Assembly: GCA_902500995.1 (NCBI GenBank)
Contig: CABVSR010000015.1
Coordinates: 1-64,000 of the forward strand
Length of the DNA stretch: 64,000 bases
Source of the DNA: an uncultured Nitrospira sp.
Lineage (GTDB): Bacteria > Nitrospirota > Nitrospiria > Nitrospirales > Nitrospiraceae
Direction of reading: 5' to 3'
Positions 36,459-44,980 of the stretch are shown in pieces. The position numbers and the translations under genes are program-made. A model generated the notes under the pieces. The model was given only the letters and a program-made list of their open reading frames with translations. It made no database searches and was not told the DNA's origin. Each line of letters starts with the position of its first letter. Position 1 is the first letter of the stretch.

Positions 36459-37084
36459 ATCAGCATCCTGTGACAGCCAGACAGGTCGGCCTCTGCGCCT
36501 GCCATACCTGCGGATTGCTTTCCAAATGGAAGCGGGATCACGCAGGCTTGACCTGTCCCCGTTGTAGCAGTCATCTGCATCTGCGAAAACCGGACAGCAT
36601 TGCCAGGATGTGGGCCTTTTTAATCGCGAGCTATCTCCTCTTCCTTCCGGCAAACTTGCTGCCGATCATGCACACGAACTCACTGTTCGGTGCGCAATCC
36701 GACACGATCATGAGCGGCATTGTCTATCTCTGGGTTTCCGGGTCCTGGCATTTGGCGATGGTGGTCTTCATCGCGAGCATCCTCGTGCCCTCCGCCAAAT
36801 TATTGGCCTTAACGTTTCTTGCGGTGTCGGTCCAGAAGCGCTCGCAATGGGACCCCATTCAGCGAACGAACCTATATCGCATTGTGGAGTTAGTCGGACG
36901 TTGGTCCATGCTCGACATTTTTGTGGTCTCTGTTCTCGTGGCCTTGGTGCAACTCCAATCGTTAGCGACGATCAGAGCCGGGCATGGCGCAGTCGCATTC
37001 GGCGCCGTCGTGGTATTAACCATGTTTGCCGCGATGGAATTTGATCCGCGATTGATCTGGGATCCACAAGACGACCCACGATGA
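36455..37084 (+). CDS. pqiA: PqiA-like membrane protein, second copy
   Basis: About 209 residues from the ATG at 36455, overlapping the preceding stop (ATGA). It is the second half of what in E. coli is a single, two-module PqiA. It has a zinc knuckle CACHTCGLLSKW and CPRCSSHL, then helices including IASYLLFLPANLLPIMHTNSL, LAMVVFIASILVPSAKLLALT and VVSVLVALVQLQSLAT, and the end FGAVVVLTMFAAMEFDPRLIW. The split into two genes is common in other bacteria. It overlaps pqiB by 4 bp. Confidence 0.9.
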   Translation: MNQHPVTARQVGLCACHTCGLLSKWKRDHAGLTCPRCSSHLHLRKPDSIARMWAFLIASYLLFLPANLLPIMHTNSLFGAQSDTIMSGIVYLWVSGSWHLAMVVFIASILVPSAKLLALTFLAVSVQKRSQWDPIQRTNLYRIVELVGRWSMLDIFVVSVLVALVQLQSLATIRAGHGAVAFGAVVVLTMFAAMEFDPRLIWDPQDDPR

Positions 37085-38721
37085 CGAACCAGACGTCGGA
37101 CATTAACATGGAGCATCTGCCGGAAGCTCGAGTGGAACGGAAACCAGGCCGGAGGTTGCAAGTGGTCTGGTTGATCCCCATCCTCGCCGCCTTGATTGGC
37201 GGCTGGCTGGTGGTCAAGGGCATTTTGGAGAAAGGACCGACCATCACGATCACGTTTAAGAACGCGGAAGCGTTGGAAGCCGGCAAAACGAAGATCACCT
37301 ACAAGAACGTGGATGTCGGCGAAGTGAAGTCGATCAAGCTGAGCCCTGATCGCGAGGGCATCGTGGTGACCGCGGAATTAGTAAGGGAAGCCGCGTCATA
37401 CCTGGTCGCCGATACCCGATTCTGGGTCGTCCGTCCGCGCATCGCAGGGGGGCAAGTCTCCGGCCTGGGAACGCTCTTTTCCGGCGCCTATATCGGAATG
37501 GACATTGGAAAGTCGGCAGCCGAGCAACGCGACTTCGTGGGGCTCGAGGTGGCGCCTATCGTCACGGCAGATGTGCCGGGCCGGCATTTTCTGCTTCACG
37601 CCGAAACATTGGGGTCGCTCCAAATCGGTTCTCCCGTGTACTTCAGACAGGAGGCGGTAGGAACCGTGGTCGCCCACGAACTGAACAAGGACGGCCGGGG
37701 GGTGACGTTCAATGTCTTTATCAACGCGCCATACGATCGCTACGTGACCTCGGATGCGCGCTTCTGGAATTCCAGCGGCATCGACGTGAGCCTGGATGCC
37801 GGCGGGATCAAAGTCGACACCCAATCCATCGCCGCGATTCTCGTCGGCGGCATCGCGTTTGAAACATTACAAGGCTCAACGAATCAGGCTCCCGCCTCGG
37901 AAAATCAGGAATTCTTTTTAGCGAATACGCGAGCCGAAGCGATGAAGCGCCAAGATGTGATGTCACGTCCGTTCGTCTTACATTTCACCAAGTCGCTGCG
38001 AGGGCTTTCGGTCGGGGCGCCGGTCGAGTTCAGGGGGATTCTCGTGGGCGAGGTCAAATCTTTAAACGTGGAAATAGACGACTCATTTACGACCATTCGC
38101 TTTCCCGTCTCTGTGGATATCTACCCGGCACGGTTGCTGAACCTTGTGAAAGGCGAGGGTCCCACCATGGTGAAGGATGAAGCGAGTGCGCGAACCAGGT
38201 GGAACGGAATGGTGGCCAAGGGCCTCCGCGGTCAATTGCAGGCGGGGAACCTATTGACCGGCCAACTGTACATTGCTGTCGATTTTTTCCCTGACGCCCC
38301 GGCTGCTCATATCGACTGGGCCAATACTCCGCCCGTTTTCCCGACAATCAGCAGCGGATTTGAAGAGCTTGAGGGAACCCTGTCCAGTATCGTGAAAAAA
38401 ATCGACAGCATGCCCCTGAACGACATCGCGGCCGATGTTCGACACAATCTCAAAGCGTTGAATCGGACCCTGGACAGCGCCGACCGATTCATTCGAGGCA
38501 TGGACCAGGTGTCGCCCACCGCCAAGTCGGCCCTGGATGAAGCCCGCAAGACATTGAAGCTGGCGGAACGGACATTGTCGTCGGACTCGCCGGTACAGTA
38601 CGAGCTTCAGGAAACTCTTCGCGAATTGGGCAAAATGGCCCAGTCGCTGCGACTCTTGACCGACTATTTGGAACGTCATCCCGAGTCCGTCATCCGCGGC
38701 AAGAAGGACGGTAACAGATGA
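37081..38721 (+). CDS. pqiB: PqiB-like MCE-domain protein
   Basis: 546 residues. A short cytoplasmic start and one membrane helix (VVWLIPILAALIGGWLVVKGI) anchor it in the inner membrane. Three MCE domains follow: the first near residue 50 (GPTITITFKNAEALEAGKTKITYKNVDVGEV begins it), the second near 165 (RHFLLHAETLGSLQIGSPVYFRQEAVG) and the third near 300 (PFVLHFTKSLRGLSVGAPVEFRG). The C-terminal 130 residues are helical and probably form the coiled-coil needle reaching the outer membrane. In E. coli PqiB moves lipid between membranes with PqiA and PqiC. ATGA overlaps on both sides show a tightly coupled operon. Confidence 0.92.
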   Translation: MTNQTSDINMEHLPEARVERKPGRRLQVVWLIPILAALIGGWLVVKGILEKGPTITITFKNAEALEAGKTKITYKNVDVGEVKSIKLSPDREGIVVTAELVREAASYLVADTRFWVVRPRIAGGQVSGLGTLFSGAYIGMDIGKSAAEQRDFVGLEVAPIVTADVPGRHFLLHAETLGSLQIGSPVYFRQEAVGTVVAHELNKDGRGVTFNVFINAPYDRYVTSDARFWNSSGIDVSLDAGGIKVDTQSIAAILVGGIAFETLQGSTNQAPASENQEFFLANTRAEAMKRQDVMSRPFVLHFTKSLRGLSVGAPVEFRGILVGEVKSLNVEIDDSFTTIRFPVSVDIYPARLLNLVKGEGPTMVKDEASARTRWNGMVAKGLRGQLQAGNLLTGQLYIAVDFFPDAPAAHIDWANTPPVFPTISSGFEELEGTLSSIVKKIDSMPLNDIAADVRHNLKALNRTLDSADRFIRGMDQVSPTAKSALDEARKTLKLAERTLSSDSPVQYELQETLRELGKMAQSLRLLTDYLERHPESVIRGKKDGNR

Positions 38722-39335
38722 GAAGGTCCATCGGCCGATCGATGACACTCGCTCTCTCGCTGGGACTGGCGCAGGCTTGCACCTCCTCGCCGCCGGTGCA
38801 TTTGTATACATTGAGTAGCATGGAAGTATCCGGCCACTTTCCTTCCGCCCAGTCCGCCAAAGACCGCCGGATCATGGTCGGTCCCTTGTCGATCCCCGAC
38901 GTCGTCGACCGCCCGCAGATGGTCGTGCGATCTGGTCCCAACCAAGTGATCCTGGTGGACGATCATCGCTGGGCAGAACCGCTGAAGAGTGAGGTAACCC
39001 GAGTCATTGCTGAAAATATCGGTCGGTTGATGGAAAGCGGGCGAGTATGGGCCTATCCGGAGAATGCCGGTGGGTTGCTCGATTACCGTGTTTTGGTCGC
39101 CATTCAGCTTTTTGAATCGACACCGGGCCGTGATGCCGTCATTGATGCCTTGTGGACCGTTCAATCTCTGCGCCAGGCTGGATCGGAAACCAAGACCGGC
39201 AGGTCACGCGTGGAAGAATCTATATCGGGGAAAGGATACGAAGCGATTGCGGCGGCACACAGCCGCGCGCTCGGCGTCGTCAGTCGCGACATCGTCGAAG
39301 CCATTCGCTCATTCGGAGAGGCCCATGACCAATAA
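38718..39335 (+). CDS. pqiC: PqiC-like outer-membrane lipoprotein
   Basis: This 205-residue protein has the signal LALSLGLAQACTSS (lipobox around Cys 21). The mature domain starts with the ABC-type transport auxiliary lipoprotein pattern PVHLYTLSSMEV, IMVGPLSIPDVVDRPQMVVR, VILVDDHRWAEPLKSEVTRVIAENIGRLM. In E. coli PqiC forms an octameric ring on the outer membrane that binds the PqiB needle. It is the last gene of the four-gene operon and starts with an ATGA overlap. Confidence 0.9.
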   Translation: MRRSIGRSMTLALSLGLAQACTSSPPVHLYTLSSMEVSGHFPSAQSAKDRRIMVGPLSIPDVVDRPQMVVRSGPNQVILVDDHRWAEPLKSEVTRVIAENIGRLMESGRVWAYPENAGGLLDYRVLVAIQLFESTPGRDAVIDALWTVQSLRQAGSETKTGRSRVEESISGKGYEAIAAAHSRALGVVSRDIVEAIRSFGEAHDQ

Positions 39336-39578
39336 CCATCCGGGCAGGCTGGCACAATGATACGCAGGGCACAGGCATAGTGGACTATGAGCCCCTCGGA
39401 CCTCCGTTGCGTATGCTTCCGAGCGCGACCATAGGAGCACGCGTGGGACTCTACGAAACTCCAAGATGAACACGCACTGCCGTTCAGCGGCTTTTCTTCC
39501 AACACTGCCGCCCACGACCAGTCTCATCCGACACAACGACTCATATGCGTTGGAAGTGACTTCCTGCGCAACATCCAC

Positions 39579-39968
39579 GTGGCATGTATGCGACGACCAT
39601 TCGGCGTAATGTTGATGGCCTTCTTGGCGCTCCTGCAATGCGTCCTACTGCTCATCTTCTCCAGACTCCAATTCAATATCGATGCTGCTGGGCCGGGATT
39701 GTTCTTGCTTCCGTTGGTAAGATTAATGTTGGCCTACGTTCGCGAAGGCGGTATTTTTTTGACGGTAGGATTCTACTTGGTTTTCGCATTCGCAACGGTG
39801 CTGAATAGAAGCTGGGCTTGGTCAGTGGGACTTGCAGCGGCATGTTTGAACCTGCTCGGCATCATCCCTTCCGTACTTAGCGGGACCATTCCTATTCGGA
39901 TTATGGTGGTAGGCGCTTTTCCTTTGGCCCTACTGGTCTACTTATCTTTTCCCACCAGAAATTCGTAA
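39579..39968 (+). CDS. Small integral membrane protein, hypothetical
   Basis: 129 residues starting at a GTG (39579) or the ATG three codons on. It has four hydrophobic segments: VMLMAFLALLQCVLLLIFSRL, FLLPLVRLMLAYV, FLTVGFYLVFAFATVL, and a C-terminal pair LAAACLNLLGIIPSVL / IMVVGAFPLALLVYLSF. There are no recognisable functional residues. It stands alone between the pqi operon and the response-regulator gene. Its base composition and continuous hydrophobic pattern support a real gene. Confidence 0.6.
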   Translation: MACMRRPFGVMLMAFLALLQCVLLLIFSRLQFNIDAAGPGLFLLPLVRLMLAYVREGGIFLTVGFYLVFAFATVLNRSWAWSVGLAAACLNLLGIIPSVLSGTIPIRIMVVGAFPLALLVYLSFPTRNS

Positions 39969-40428
39969 TGACCTATGAGCTTTTGGCTTCTGGTTGGGAG
40001 ACCCCGCCGACCTTCCTCGAGGGCTAGAGGACACTGACCTTCGCAAACCGGTGCCGGGACGTTCGCATGTGGCGAGACGGGACGCACAAGACACGTCAAC
40101 TGCCGCAAAATGCGATAATTCACAGAGCGTTGTCCCACCATCGAGATGACCGGTGCTCCAGGTCTAGTGAGCGCCAGCGCTCAAATATTCACTCCCGGAA
40201 AGGACGATCGGCCGACGGATATTTGGTACGGATATTGAAGTGAGATGGAGTCGTATGGGAGGTCTGTGTGTCGTACGGGAAGTCCGTGTGATGAGAAGCC
40301 GACGAATAGCGTAGCCAAAGCGGGGCGACCTCACTTATCCGGCACTCACAACACTCAATCCGTCGATGCGCCTCCTAAAGGTAAGGCCAGTGCGGCTCTG
40401 CACTGGAATGCGTCAACAGGGGGACGTG
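39969..40428. other. 460-bp gap upstream of response regulator
   Basis: No gene, RNA or copy of the ACTGTCA palindrome was recognised. A plus-strand frame opening at 40,245 has no family resemblance. Confidence 0.4.
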
Positions 40429-41079
40429 ATGTATCGACCCACAGTCATTATCGCCGATGACCATGCTATGGTTCGCGCGGCGTTGCGGAAATTATTGGAG
40501 CAGTCTTGCGAAGTCCTGGACGATGTTGGAGATGGGCTGGCCCTGATAGAGGCTGCTGTCCGACTCAAACCGGACATTATCTTGATCGACATTGCGATGC
40601 CACTGCTGAACGGACTTGATGCGGGACATGAACTGAAGCGGAGCGTACCGAACGTGAAATTGATCTTTCTGACCGCTACTCAAGATCCCGATATTGCGCG
40701 CAAGGCATTCCGCATCGGCGCATCCGGGTACCTGATCAAGAATAGTGCGGCGTCTGAGCTTTCGCAGGCCATTCATGATGTGATGTGCGGCAAATCGTAC
40801 CTGACACCTCTCGTCAGCCAGGACCGGGCTGATTTGCTCCGGGAGAAAGCCTACGAGGGCGATAGCAATCTACATCTCACGTCTCGCCAAAAGGAGATCT
40901 TACAGCTTTTCGCAGAAGGCTACACGATGAAGGAAGCGGCCGCGCGGCTCCATATCACCCCGCGAACCGTGGCCTTCCATAAATATCGGCTGATGGAAGA
41001 ATTCGGCCTCAAAAGCAATGCGAGTTTGATTCAATTTGCCATGAAGCAAACCCTCTTTTTCGCCTCCAATCCCCGTTGA
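40429..41079 (+). CDS. NarL/FixJ-family response regulator (receiver plus LuxR-type HTH)
   Basis: About 216 residues from the ATG at 40429 (AGGGGGA upstream; the frame is open from 40366). The receiver has VIIADDHAMV, the phospho-Asp in IILIDIAMPLLNGLDA, Thr in LIFLTATQD and Lys in YLIKNSA. After a linker comes the LuxR-type HTH, LTSRQKEILQLFAEGYTMKEAAARLHITPRTVAFHKYRLM. It is the only complete DNA-binding regulator inside the sulfatase part of the island. NarL-family proteins often bind short inverted repeats as dimers, which makes it the best local candidate to bind the ACTGTCA palindrome (inference). Confidence 0.9.
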   Translation: MYRPTVIIADDHAMVRAALRKLLEQSCEVLDDVGDGLALIEAAVRLKPDIILIDIAMPLLNGLDAGHELKRSVPNVKLIFLTATQDPDIARKAFRIGASGYLIKNSAASELSQAIHDVMCGKSYLTPLVSQDRADLLREKAYEGDSNLHLTSRQKEILQLFAEGYTMKEAAARLHITPRTVAFHKYRLMEEFGLKSNASLIQFAMKQTLFFASNPR

Positions 41080-41092
41080 GAAATTGTCGTCG

Positions 41093-41365
41093 TCTGAAAG
41101 TCTCCGCGGCCTCCACGACTCTCATGCTGGCGATGATTCTGAGATGCGCGAAAGGGTGCCAGGGCTGCTGGAACCGGATTTCCGGAGCGTGGTTAGCTTA
41201 AATGGTTGAGCAAGAAGTCGACGTGTATGACAGGCAGATCACAACCATTCTTTGCGCGATCGTCAAGGATCCTGTCGTGATAGGCATTGACCATCCGCGA
41301 GATCCTTGAGGCCATTTCATTATCGCGAACCTGCGCAGCAGCAGATCTGCCCAGTTGGCATGCAA
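41093..41365 (-). repeat. Diverged duplicate segment (first copy; other at 46,822)
   Basis: About 270 bp is recognisably the same as 46,822-47,095, with stretches such as TCATGCTGGCGATGATTCTG identical. Both copies keep a minus-strand reading frame with VNAYHD followed by a similar C-terminus. In this copy it is a 67-residue frame (41,193-41,396). I cannot tell a small gene from a decayed one. Confidence 0.7.
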
Positions 41366-41773
41366 CCAGTTCGCGCGCCGAGATCTCTCCTTCCATCCCC
41401 TATCGTTCCTGCCGGCGTTGAACGCCTATGATTGATGTTACTACGACGCGCGGGATGGAGTGCTTGTCCCATCTCCTTCGATCATTTTCGCATTGCTCTC
41501 GGGGTAGGGGCGCTGTGCTCGTTACTGTCCAGTTCCGAAATGCCCAGTCGCTCGGCAATCGTTTCTTATGCTGGTCGCTGTCACCGGCCTGAAGGTATAT
41601 AAGATTCTGGAAAATTGAATACTCCCGCTCAGATTCATTCGCCTCGATCCGTTCGATCGGGTCTTGGCGCATGTGCTCAAACCATGGATAACAGTGCAGG
41701 TTGGGGCGACCCCATGGCGTGAATCGCAGGCAGCGCATCATCTGCACGGCCTAGTCTTCCATATAGTCGTGAA
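41366..41773. other. About 400 bp without a recognised gene
   Basis: It holds one unrecognised minus-strand frame (41,400-41,747; starts MQMMRCLRFTPWG). The phrase RQDPIERIEANESEREY weakly recalls the C-terminal part of sulfatases (NLR-DPFERA), so this may be another decayed sulfatase end. The resemblance is too short to call. Confidence 0.3.
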
Positions 41774-42787
41774 TCAAAAGGCGAACTGAACTCCCGCTCC
41801 GATGTTCGTATTGTGCGCGCTTTGGGATTCGAAACTTTGCTTGCGGCTTGAATACTGAACGCCGCCGAATAGTTTCGATTGCTCCGTTAACTTCCGCACC
41901 AGAATGACTTCCCCTTGGTAGATATTTTCATGCGCCCCGCGTCGTTCGTCGCTTGCGAAGTCGGACGTCCAGTTGTTGCGCTCAAAGTGGAAGGCAGTGA
42001 GGAGCGTCAGTCGATTCGTCAGCTCAATGTCCAGGTCGGCGGACAGATAATGATTGACGTAGGAGACGTCGTCTTGAAATTGTGGTTGATGCCGGCCTTC
42101 CGCCAGGCCGCGTTCATAATGGTAGCTGATCCCGAGTTTCATCCAGGGCAGGACTCTCCAATCGACGTGAGCGCCGATCGTACCGAAATCCGTGTTCCGC
42201 TCCGCAAAGCTTTCATTGTACCGGCGCAGGCCATATCGGGCCAGCAGGCGAATTTCCAGGTCAGGCGTCAGCGCTCGCTCCAGCCGTGTCGACCAGATGT
42301 GGCTGCTGAGCTTCTCGGCGGTGAGCCGCAGCATGCCGGACCGGTGCTCTTCATTGTCGCCCAGCAGCTGGGCCGGCGCGTAATAATAGCGCATGCGAAC
42401 GCGCGTCTCCGGCGCAAATTCGTGAACCACTTGGGCGCGAAGGCTGGCCTGGTTATACCGCGTGTGGTCGGTGAAAACGAATCCCTGACCGCGTAGATCG
42501 AAGATGGTGGTGCCATATGCGCTGTGATAGGAGTGGCTCAGATCGAGTTGCGGTTCAAGTACGACATCGGAGCCTTGTTGAGTCAAGCGCGTATCGAGCG
42601 CCGGTTGGGTCGGGTCGCCATCGCGAGACAGACGTCGAGTGGCCGAAAAAATTCCGACGTCGTCGGTATAGAACAGGATGGCCTGTCCTTGGGCCCTCAA
42701 TTCGGCGGATGCCGGCACCGTGACCGCCACCGATGTCAGGATCACTATAACACCGGCTAGCAGCCGAGCTCGCCTCACGCAGGCCAT
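41774..42787 (-). CDS. Outer-membrane beta-barrel protein, hypothetical
   Basis: 337 residues with a signal peptide (LLAGVIVILTSVAVTVPASA-E). The rest is a regular run of amphipathic strands: DVVLEPQLDLSHSYHSAYG, TRVRMRYYYAPAQLL, DLEIRLLARYGLRRY, HVDWRVLPWMKLGISYHYERG, LTLLTAFHFERNNWTSDFA and a final GAGVQFAF. That end is the Phe-terminal signal for barrel assembly, and twelve to sixteen strands fit the length. It sits behind palindrome site G. A decayed relative lies at 47,122-47,409. Confidence 0.75.
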   Translation of the reverse strand: MACVRRARLLAGVIVILTSVAVTVPASAELRAQGQAILFYTDDVGIFSATRRLSRDGDPTQPALDTRLTQQGSDVVLEPQLDLSHSYHSAYGTTIFDLRGQGFVFTDHTRYNQASLRAQVVHEFAPETRVRMRYYYAPAQLLGDNEEHRSGMLRLTAEKLSSHIWSTRLERALTPDLEIRLLARYGLRRYNESFAERNTDFGTIGAHVDWRVLPWMKLGISYHYERGLAEGRHQPQFQDDVSYVNHYLSADLDIELTNRLTLLTAFHFERNNWTSDFASDERRGAHENIYQGEVILVRKLTEQSKLFGGVQYSSRKQSFESQSAHNTNIGAGVQFAF

Positions 42788-42809
42788 CCTCCCACATGTC
42801 CAGCCTAGT

Positions 42810-42854
42810 TCTGTAGCACTCTGTGGAGATTAGGGATACTGGCAAAGAATACAG
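42810..42854 (-). promoter_or_regulatory. Palindrome site G (degenerate) with TACAGA -10
   Basis: CTGGCA-AAGA-ATACAG (42839-42854); three arm bases differ from consensus. On the minus strand TACAGA (42810-42815) begins 23 nt after the core, the same spacing as the better sites. The predicted start is near 42,803, 16 nt before the barrel gene. Confidence 0.55.
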
Positions 42855-43095
42855 GCGGACCAGTGCGTGTATCTGGCCACATGCGCCCATATTCGCCTGC
42901 AATCGATGACAAGAGGGAATCCACGCCGGACAGAATAAGAGAGTCACGGGCCCATTCGCTTGGTCGATCTCGGAGGGATCGCCCAGGTGGATGTGGCATG
43001 CGCACATGTCGGCAGCGATTCATGCTCGCGCTCCTCATAGAGGCTGGGAGGATCGGCGCGACAAATCCGTTACATCGGTCCTCATTGAGGAGGCA

Positions 43096-43119
43096 GGAAC
43101 TGTCAGTTGTGACAGTTCC
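43096..43119 (+). promoter_or_regulatory. Palindrome site H, strongest copy, cut off by an IS5 remnant
   Basis: The palindrome has ten perfect base pairs per arm: GGAACTGTCA-GTTG-TGACAGTTCC. The -10 position downstream on the plus strand (about 43,139-43,144) falls at the start of the IS5-type remnant and reads CATGGC, so the original promoter or gene to the right was probably replaced. Confidence 0.65.
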
Positions 43120-43141
43120 GATCCCGCTGAATTGGTGACAT

Positions 43142-43561
43142 GGCTAGAACCTATCTCAAAATAGTTGTGCCGATGAAAAAAATCCCTATATGCGCTCGCA
43201 TGCTGCGCTTGCGCGACGACCAATGGGAACGGATTCGGGAACATTTTCCTGAGGAACACATCCCGGACAGCCGTCCCGGCCGCAAGCCGGTGCCTGCGCG
43301 AGCCATCCTGGAGGCGGTGTTGTGGATTCTCAATACCGGCGCACAGTGGCACCTGCTCCCGCAATGCTATCCCAACTACAAGACCGTGCATCGCCGGTTC
43401 CAGCAGTGGTGTGCACGCGAAATTCTGCGCGGCATTCTCACGCAGTTGGCGAACACGTTGCGCGAGGAAGGCGCGATGGACGAACGCGAGAGCTTCATCG
43501 ATGCGACATTTGCCATGGCGAAGGGCGGCGGCGACGGCATCAGCCCCACTCGCCGGGGCGA
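43142..43561 (+). pseudogene. IS5-family transposase remnant
   Basis: The left end has GAACCTATCTCAAAATAG (from about 43,145), the usual look of an IS5-family terminal repeat. The frame from the ATG at 43173 encodes the N-terminal part of an IS5-type transposase: RLRDDQWERIREHFPEE, GRKPVPARAILEAVLWILNTG, HRRFQQWC and the first catalytic Asp region ESFIDATFAMAKGGGDG. At about 43,561 it breaks off into toxin sequence. The remaining catalytic part and the right terminal repeat are missing. Confidence 0.85.
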
Positions 43562-43822
43562 GATAAGAAGACCGAGCGGCTTTTTTCGGGAGAGATGGTC
43601 TAGGAGTTTTCTAGCTTCCGAAAGGTAGCTGAGCGAAAACTGACGATGTTGGATAATGCTGCCGACATCAAAGATCTGCGTTCGCCTCTAGGAAATCGGC
43701 TGGAGCTATTGAAGGGGAGTCGGGCTGGGCAGCACAGCGTCAGGATCAATGATCAGTGGCGGATTTGTTTTGTGTGGATGGCGGATGGGCCTCATGACGT
43801 TGAGATCGCCGATTATCACTGA
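43562..43822 (+). pseudogene. HigB-type toxin remnant (N-terminus lost, internal stop)
   Basis: The frame reads DKKTERLFSGEMV, then a TAG at 43601, then EFSSFRKVAERKLTMLDNAA followed by LRSPLGNRLELLKG and INDQWRICFVWMADGPHDVE. This is the RelE/HigB mRNA-interferase pattern. The first residues were replaced by the IS5 junction, and the in-frame stop removes the rest. The frame is otherwise open to the TGA at 43820, 13 bp before the antitoxin start. Confidence 0.8.
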
Positions 43823-43835
43823 AGGAGACCACGCG

Positions 43836-44096
43836 ATGATCAAGAATGGCATGCGGCCTATCCATCCAGGGGAAATTCTGTCGGAGGACTTCATGAAACC
43901 GTCAGTCCCACCGATCAATGCCAGCATGCTCGCCAAGTCGATCGCCGCCGCACGGCTGGCAGCGTTCTTCAATACCACAGCTGAATTTTGGATGAACATG
44001 CAGCAGGCTTATGAGTTGCGTCTTGCTGAGCGAGCTTTGCCGGAGAGGGTCAAAAAGCACATTGAGGAAAGTAGAGAGGCACTAGTAAGGGCCTAA
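43836..44096 (+). CDS. higA: HigA-type antitoxin with a deleted HTH segment
   Basis: 86 residues from the ATG at 43836, with GAAGGAGA upstream. The N-terminus NGMRPIHPGEILSEDFMKP and C-terminus RLAAFFNTTAEFWMNMQQAYELRLAE match HigA. The usual about 20 residues between them (the recognition helix, around ISRIINGRRGITADTAL) are missing, replaced by NASMLAKSIAA. DNA binding is therefore doubtful. The partner toxin gene is broken, so the pair is probably inactive. Confidence 0.75.
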   Translation: MIKNGMRPIHPGEILSEDFMKPSVPPINASMLAKSIAAARLAAFFNTTAEFWMNMQQAYELRLAERALPERVKKHIEESREALVRA

Positions 44097-44980
44097 TGAA
44101 ATGGGCTACGCGGGAGTGAATCTAAGTCGTGAGTACTGAAAAATTCGCTGGGTAGTTCTTCGCCTTAAAAGGGCCCTGGCCATCATTAAAATCAATTACT
44201 TAGGCACTAAATCATTCCAGCCCCATACACAATTTTACAATGACTCACAAATAGGTTGTCCGATATGGGACACGCAAGAAAGTAGCGGTTAGTCATTTAT
44301 CCAAACCCCTTTAGTTCAGATGGTGTCCCAAACGGGATTAGAGGACTTTTGCAGTAGCCTTAGCAACCCATTGGCTATCCCTTTTCGAGGGTTCATACGG
44401 CTGCGTATGCCGCGGATTACGATTGTCCCCATTTGCTGCCTCAAACTATGAAGAATAAATGAAAACCCCCTGCCTTCGACAAAACCGGGGAAAGGATCAT
44501 ACTCCTGGAGAAGCACGATGCAGTCGTTCAGAAAAAGAGACTGTATCCAAGCATTCTCGCACCTCCTCCAGGTCAGGCGACAAGTGGTCCCCCATACAAT
44601 CAACGGCTTACAGACTGTAACATTTCAATCTGTTATACGGTTTCGCAACGGCTTTGCCGTCGCCTGAGTGCAGCGAATGTCTTGATTGCTTGTTACATGG
44701 GCAATTCGAAGGCCCGGGAGACTACGATGGAGTGCCGCCCTGAACGAGTTAGTTCTCTCTGCTTGTTTCAACCTTGCCGACTTTCGGGAACTGGTTCGTG
44801 GCACTTTCCGGAGTGCCGGTACTGCCCTCCCTTTGTTTCTTGTCGTCGGCACGGCGCGATGGCGCTGCTCACAGCATCATCGCGCCGATAGATCTCCAGT
44901 CACGAATACTTATTAGGCCTCTGCGGTTTATTGGGCATATGCTGTCTTTCACGACGGCGGCATGTTCTCAAAAATAACTG
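44097..44980. other. About 880 bp without a recognised gene
   Basis: This is AT-richer than its surroundings. Two minus-strand frames (44,316-44,603 and 44,625-44,852) show no family resemblance and no good ribosome-binding sites. No tRNA, palindrome copy or terminal repeat was seen. Probably a decayed insert. Confidence 0.4.

Noticed and set aside
41400-41747. Minus-strand frame as another sulfatase C-terminus
   Set aside because: Only RQDPIERIE resembles the family; too short to call.
44316-44603. A 95-codon minus-strand frame as a gene
   Set aside because: No family resemblance, no ribosome-binding site, and it lies in a stretch of decayed DNA.
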